NCBI GenBank assembly: GCA_012520815.1
Contig: JAAYNM010000041.1
Span: 1-36,208, forward strand
Origin: Clostridiales bacterium
GTDB taxonomy: Bacteria; Bacillota; Clostridia; Lachnospirales; Lachnospiraceae
Length of the DNA: 36,208 nucleotides
Direction of reading: 5' to 3'
Shown: in pieces, positions 33,732 through 36,208 of the stretch
Position numbering within the stretch: the first letter of the stretch is position 1
Layout of the letters: every line of letters begins with the position of its first letter
The notes under the pieces: model-generated
Seen by the model: the letters and a program-made list of their open reading frames with translations, nothing else
What the model was told of the DNA's origin: nothing
Databases searched by the model: none
Translations under genes and position numbers: made by a program

Positions 33732-34953
33732 TAGACCAGAATTATTGATTCCAGCCAGCAACTTAGAAGTTCTTAAGATTGCAGTTATTTTTGGTGCGGA
33801 TGCAGTTTATATAGGTGGGGAAGCATTTGGATTAAGAGCAAAAGCTAAAAATTTTTCAGCAGAGGATATGAGAGAAGGAATTGAATTTGCTCATAGCCAT
33901 GGTGTTAAAGTGTTTGTAACAGCCAATATATTAGCTCACAATAATGACCTAGAAGGTGTAAGAAAATATTTTGAGGAATTAAAAGAAATAAAGCCTGATG
34001 CTCTAATTATTTCTGACCCAGCTGTATTTACCATTGCCAAAGAAGTAGTACCTGAGATAGAAATTCACATTAGTACTCAGGCTAATAATACAAACTATGG
34101 CACCTATAATTTCTGGCATAGTTTAGGAGCAAAGAGAGTTGTAACGGCTAGAGAATTATCTCTTAGGGAGATAAAGGAAATTAGAGAGAATATTCCTGAT
34201 GATTTAGAAATAGAAACATTTATACATGGTGCAATGTGCATTTCTTATTCTGGAAGATGTTTACTTAGTAGCTTTATGGCAGGTAGAGACGCAAATAGAG
34301 GCGCGTGTACTCATCCATGCAGATGGAAGTATTCGGTTGTAGAAGAATCTCGTCCGGGAGAATATATGCCTGTATATGAAAATGAAAGAGGCACATATAT
34401 ATTTAATTCAAAAGACTTATGTATGATTGAACATATTCCAGAACTTATGGAATCGGGTATTGATAGCTTTAAAATTGAGGGAAGAATGAAGACAGCCCTT
34501 TATGTAGCCACAGTAGCTAGAACATATAGGATGGCAATAAATGACTATAAATTAGACCCTAAATATTATGAGAGTAGGCTCCCGTTTTATAGGTCCGAGA
34601 TAGCAAAGTGTACTTACAGACAGTATACAACGGGATTTTTCTTTGGTAAACCGGATGAAAACACTCAAATTTATGATAGTAACACATATTGCAAGGAATA
34701 TACCTATTTAGGTATTGTAGGCGATATGGACGAAAATGGACGTTACCATATTGAACAAAGAAACAAATTCTCAGTAGGTGAAAATATTGAAATAATGAAA
34801 CCAAATGGCGAAAATATATTTGTTACAGTTTGCGGGATATATGACGATGATGGGAATTCTATGGAATCGGCACCACATCCAAAGCAAAGTTTACACATAG
34901 ACCTTGGGATGAAAATGGAAAAGTTTGATATATTAAGAAGAAAAGAAGATTAG
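33724..34953 (+). CDS. U32 peptidase family protein, TrhP-like tRNA hydroxylation factor
   Basis: A 409-residue member of the U32 family. An N-terminal TIM-like region (ELLIPASNLEVLKIAVIFGADAVYIGG) is followed by the family signature FIHGAMCISYSGRCLLSSF and GACTHPCRW, four cysteines that could hold an iron-sulfur cluster. Then comes DSFKIEGRMKTALYVA, and a C-terminal barrel starts near 325. Despite the peptidase name, such proteins (TrhP in E. coli; YrrN/YrrO in Bacillus) are needed to hydroxylate U34 of tRNA before TrmR methylation. The overlap with the trmR-like gene supports this pairing. Confidence 0.88.
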   Translation: MYSRPELLIPASNLEVLKIAVIFGADAVYIGGEAFGLRAKAKNFSAEDMREGIEFAHSHGVKVFVTANILAHNNDLEGVRKYFEELKEIKPDALIISDPAVFTIAKEVVPEIEIHISTQANNTNYGTYNFWHSLGAKRVVTARELSLREIKEIRENIPDDLEIETFIHGAMCISYSGRCLLSSFMAGRDANRGACTHPCRWKYSVVEESRPGEYMPVYENERGTYIFNSKDLCMIEHIPELMESGIDSFKIEGRMKTALYVATVARTYRMAINDYKLDPKYYESRLPFYRSEIAKCTYRQYTTGFFFGKPDENTQIYDSNTYCKEYTYLGIVGDMDENGRYHIEQRNKFSVGENIEIMKPNGENIFVTVCGIYDDDGNSMESAPHPKQSLHIDLGMKMEKFDILRRKED

Positions 34954-35025
34954 TTGCACATATTGCGAAGAAGTTTTGTAAGTAGAATTGAAAAAAAGCA
35001 TTGCAAAAATTAAGAAATTATATTG

Positions 35026-35055
35026 ATATGGCTATTGAAAAATAGTCATATTTTT
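35026..35055 (+). terminator. Rho-independent terminator after the U32 gene
   Basis: An 11-bp stem with one G-U pair (ATATGGCTATT/AATAGTCATAT) and a GAAA tetraloop is followed by four or more T. It closes the mtaB-to-U32 region. About 70 bases of unassigned AT-rich sequence lie before it. Confidence 0.85.
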
Positions 35056-35056
35056 A

Positions 35057-35085
35057 TTGAAAAAATAGGGTAAATTTGCTATAGT
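35057..35085 (+). promoter_or_regulatory. Promoter of the YifB-type gene
   Basis: TTGAAA (35057-35062), 17 bases and TATAGT (35080-35085). It begins directly after the preceding terminator. The predicted start of transcription falls within the TCTAATTA repeats. Confidence 0.7.
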
Positions 35086-35108
35086 CTAATTATCTAATTA
35101 TCTAATTT
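35085..35108 (+). repeat. Three tandem 8-bp repeats at the yifB transcription start
   Basis: TCTAATTA occurs twice and TCTAATTT once, head to tail, beginning on the last base of the -10 box. A short direct repeat at this place could change copy number by slippage and shift leader length. Confidence 0.6.
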
Positions 35109-35159
35109 TATGTTGATTATTCATTTATGGGCAAATCACCCGATGTTTTCAAAAAGTAT

Positions 35160-36208
35160 ATGTTTAATAAAATTTATAGCGCATCTATTCACGGAGTTAA
35201 TATGTTCAAAGTGAATGTAGAGGTGGATATTAGTGATGGTTTACCAAATTTTGATATGGTAGGCCTATTAAATTCAGAGGTGAAAGAGTCGAGGGAAAGA
35301 GTAAGAACAGCTATTAAAAATCAAGGAATATTACTACCTCCCAAAAGGATTACAGTGAATCTTTCTCCTGCAAATATTAGAAAGGGCGGCAATTATTTTG
35401 ATTTACCTATTGCAGTTGGAATATTAAAGTGTTTGGGTATTATTTATTTGGAAAATTTAGAGGATACTATTATTGTTGGAGAACTTAGTTTGAATGGTTC
35501 TGTTAATAAAACAAATGGTATACTCTCTGTTGTACATGACAGTAAAAAACAAGGATTTAAAAGGTGTATAGTGCCTTTTGAAAATGCAATGGAGGGTGGG
35601 GTAATTGATGGAGTTGAAGTGTATGGTGTGAAAACGTTGGGCGAGACAATCAAACTTATAAATGAGAACTTTACAAAGTCACCTGTGCATACAAATATAT
35701 TGGAACTTTCGAAAACAGATGAAGAAAATGATGGAGTTGATTTTGCAGATGTGAACGGACAAGAAAGTGTGAAAAGGGCGGCTTTGGTAGCTGCATGTGG
35801 AATGCATCATATTTTGCTAATAGGATCACCAGGTTCAGGAAAAAGTATGATAGCAAGTAGAATATCTACAATTCTTCCACAACCAGATATATCAGAGTGT
35901 CTTGAAATTACCAAAATTCATAGTATTGCAGGAAAGTTACAGGATAAATCATTCATATTTAAAAGACCATTTAGAGCACCCCATCATACTATAACTAAGC
36001 AAGCTTTGATAGGCGGTGGTGCATCCCCTAAGCCAGGTGAAATGTCTCTAGCACATAGAGGAGTTCTATTTCTTGATGAATTAGCGGAGTTTAAAAGAGA
36101 TACTATAGATGTACTAAGACAACCACTGGAAAGAGAAAAAATTTCTATAAGCAGAGCGAGTGGTATGTACCAATTTCCAGCTAAAATTATGATGGTAGCT
36201 GCTACGAA
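35160..36208 (+). CDS. YifB family Mg-chelatase-like AAA+ ATPase (cut by right edge)
   Basis: The first 349 codons of a gene that normally encodes about 510 residues; it is open to the window end. The N-terminal Lon-protease-like fold starts [13 protein letters not shown] and has [16 protein letters not shown]. The AAA+ core shows a Walker A at about 222-229 (GSPGSGKS), FRAPHHT and a Walker B ([12 protein letters not shown]). The family includes ComM, a helicase that aids branch migration during natural transformation. I place the start at 35160, where family homology begins; an in-frame ATG at 35127 is possible, and neither has a clear ribosome binding site. Confidence 0.9.
   Translation, partial: MFNKIYSASIHGVNMFKVNVEVDISDGLPNFDMVGLLNSEVKESRERVRTAIKNQGILLPPKRITVNLSPANIRKGGNYFDLPIAVGILKCLGIIYLENLEDTIIVGELSLNGSVNKTNGILSVVHDSKKQGFKRCIVPFENAMEGGVIDGVEVYGVKTLGETIKLINENFTKSPVHTNILELSKTDEENDGVDFADVNGQESVKRAALVAACGMHHILLIGSPGSGKSMIASRISTILPQPDISECLEITKIHSIAGKLQDKSFIFKRPFRAPHHTITKQALIGGGASPKPGEMSLAHRGVLFLDELAEFKRDTIDVLRQPLEREKISISRASGMYQFPAKIMMVAAT

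Overview
The window is low-GC chromosomal DNA that looks like a Lachnospiraceae or closely related Clostridia genome. The evidence is AT-rich codon use, strong AGGAGG-type ribosome binding sites, some TTG and GTG starts, sigma-A-type promoters with TTGACA/TATAAT-like boxes, and Firmicutes gene orders such as cysteine desulfurase-thiI and ireB-ruvX-yrzB ... mltG locus-trmR-U32 peptidase. I see no rRNA, tRNA, CRISPR array, insertion sequence or prophage. Most of the window is conserved chromosome core. The first 8 kb is the more accessory part.

Layout: (1) 1-7800 holds a 1117-residue TPR-GGDEF signalling protein whose -35 box overlaps a perfect 18-bp palindrome, and a convergent sigma-70-like protein without region 4. 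These are followed by a secreted, membrane-tethered PIG-L deacetylase translationally coupled to a lone CbiE-type methyltransferase, and an arginine-rich repeat protein with its own promoter and terminator. (2) 7877-16640 is a tightly spaced unit: Pr6Pr membrane protein, GNAT acetyltransferase, a type IIA topoisomerase pair (B then A subunit, no GyrA box), folC, folP and a DUF5050-type propeller protein. A folB-folK fusion converges on it from the other strand, and the two share a bidirectional terminator. (3) 17700-20765 holds pheA (chorismate mutase/prephenate dehydratase), a PHP phosphoesterase and an alpha/beta hydrolase. (4) 20871-27111 is a compact run: pyridoxal-type kinase, TatD-linked radical SAM protein, maf, prmA, rsmE, cysteine desulfurase and thiI. 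(5) 27277-27510 is a reverse-strand HPr-like protein lacking the phosphoacceptor histidine, with a clear promoter, leader hairpin and terminator. (6) 27672-34953 holds mtaB, ireB, ruvX, yrzB (DUF1292), fur, RNase J, a YlbF-family protein, an MltG-like stub without a catalytic domain, a TrmR-type O-methyltransferase and a TrhP-type U32 protein, ending in a good terminator. (7) From 35160 to the right edge is a YifB/ComM-type Mg-chelatase-like ATPase, cut by the window.

Themes: RNA modification and turnover are dense here. ThiI (s4U8) has its sulfur-donor desulfurase, MtaB makes ms2t6A37, RsmE makes m3U1498, TrmR and TrhP act on U34, and RNase J sits beside a YlbF protein. Folate synthesis (folC, folP, folB-folK) is clustered but folE is absent from the window. 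No complete new system is proven. The strongest leads are the palindrome-controlled GGDEF gene beside a sigma-like protein without region 4, the reduced MltG at the mltG locus, the perfect 12-bp-arm inverted repeat inside the start of folC, and the HPr-like protein without its active histidine.
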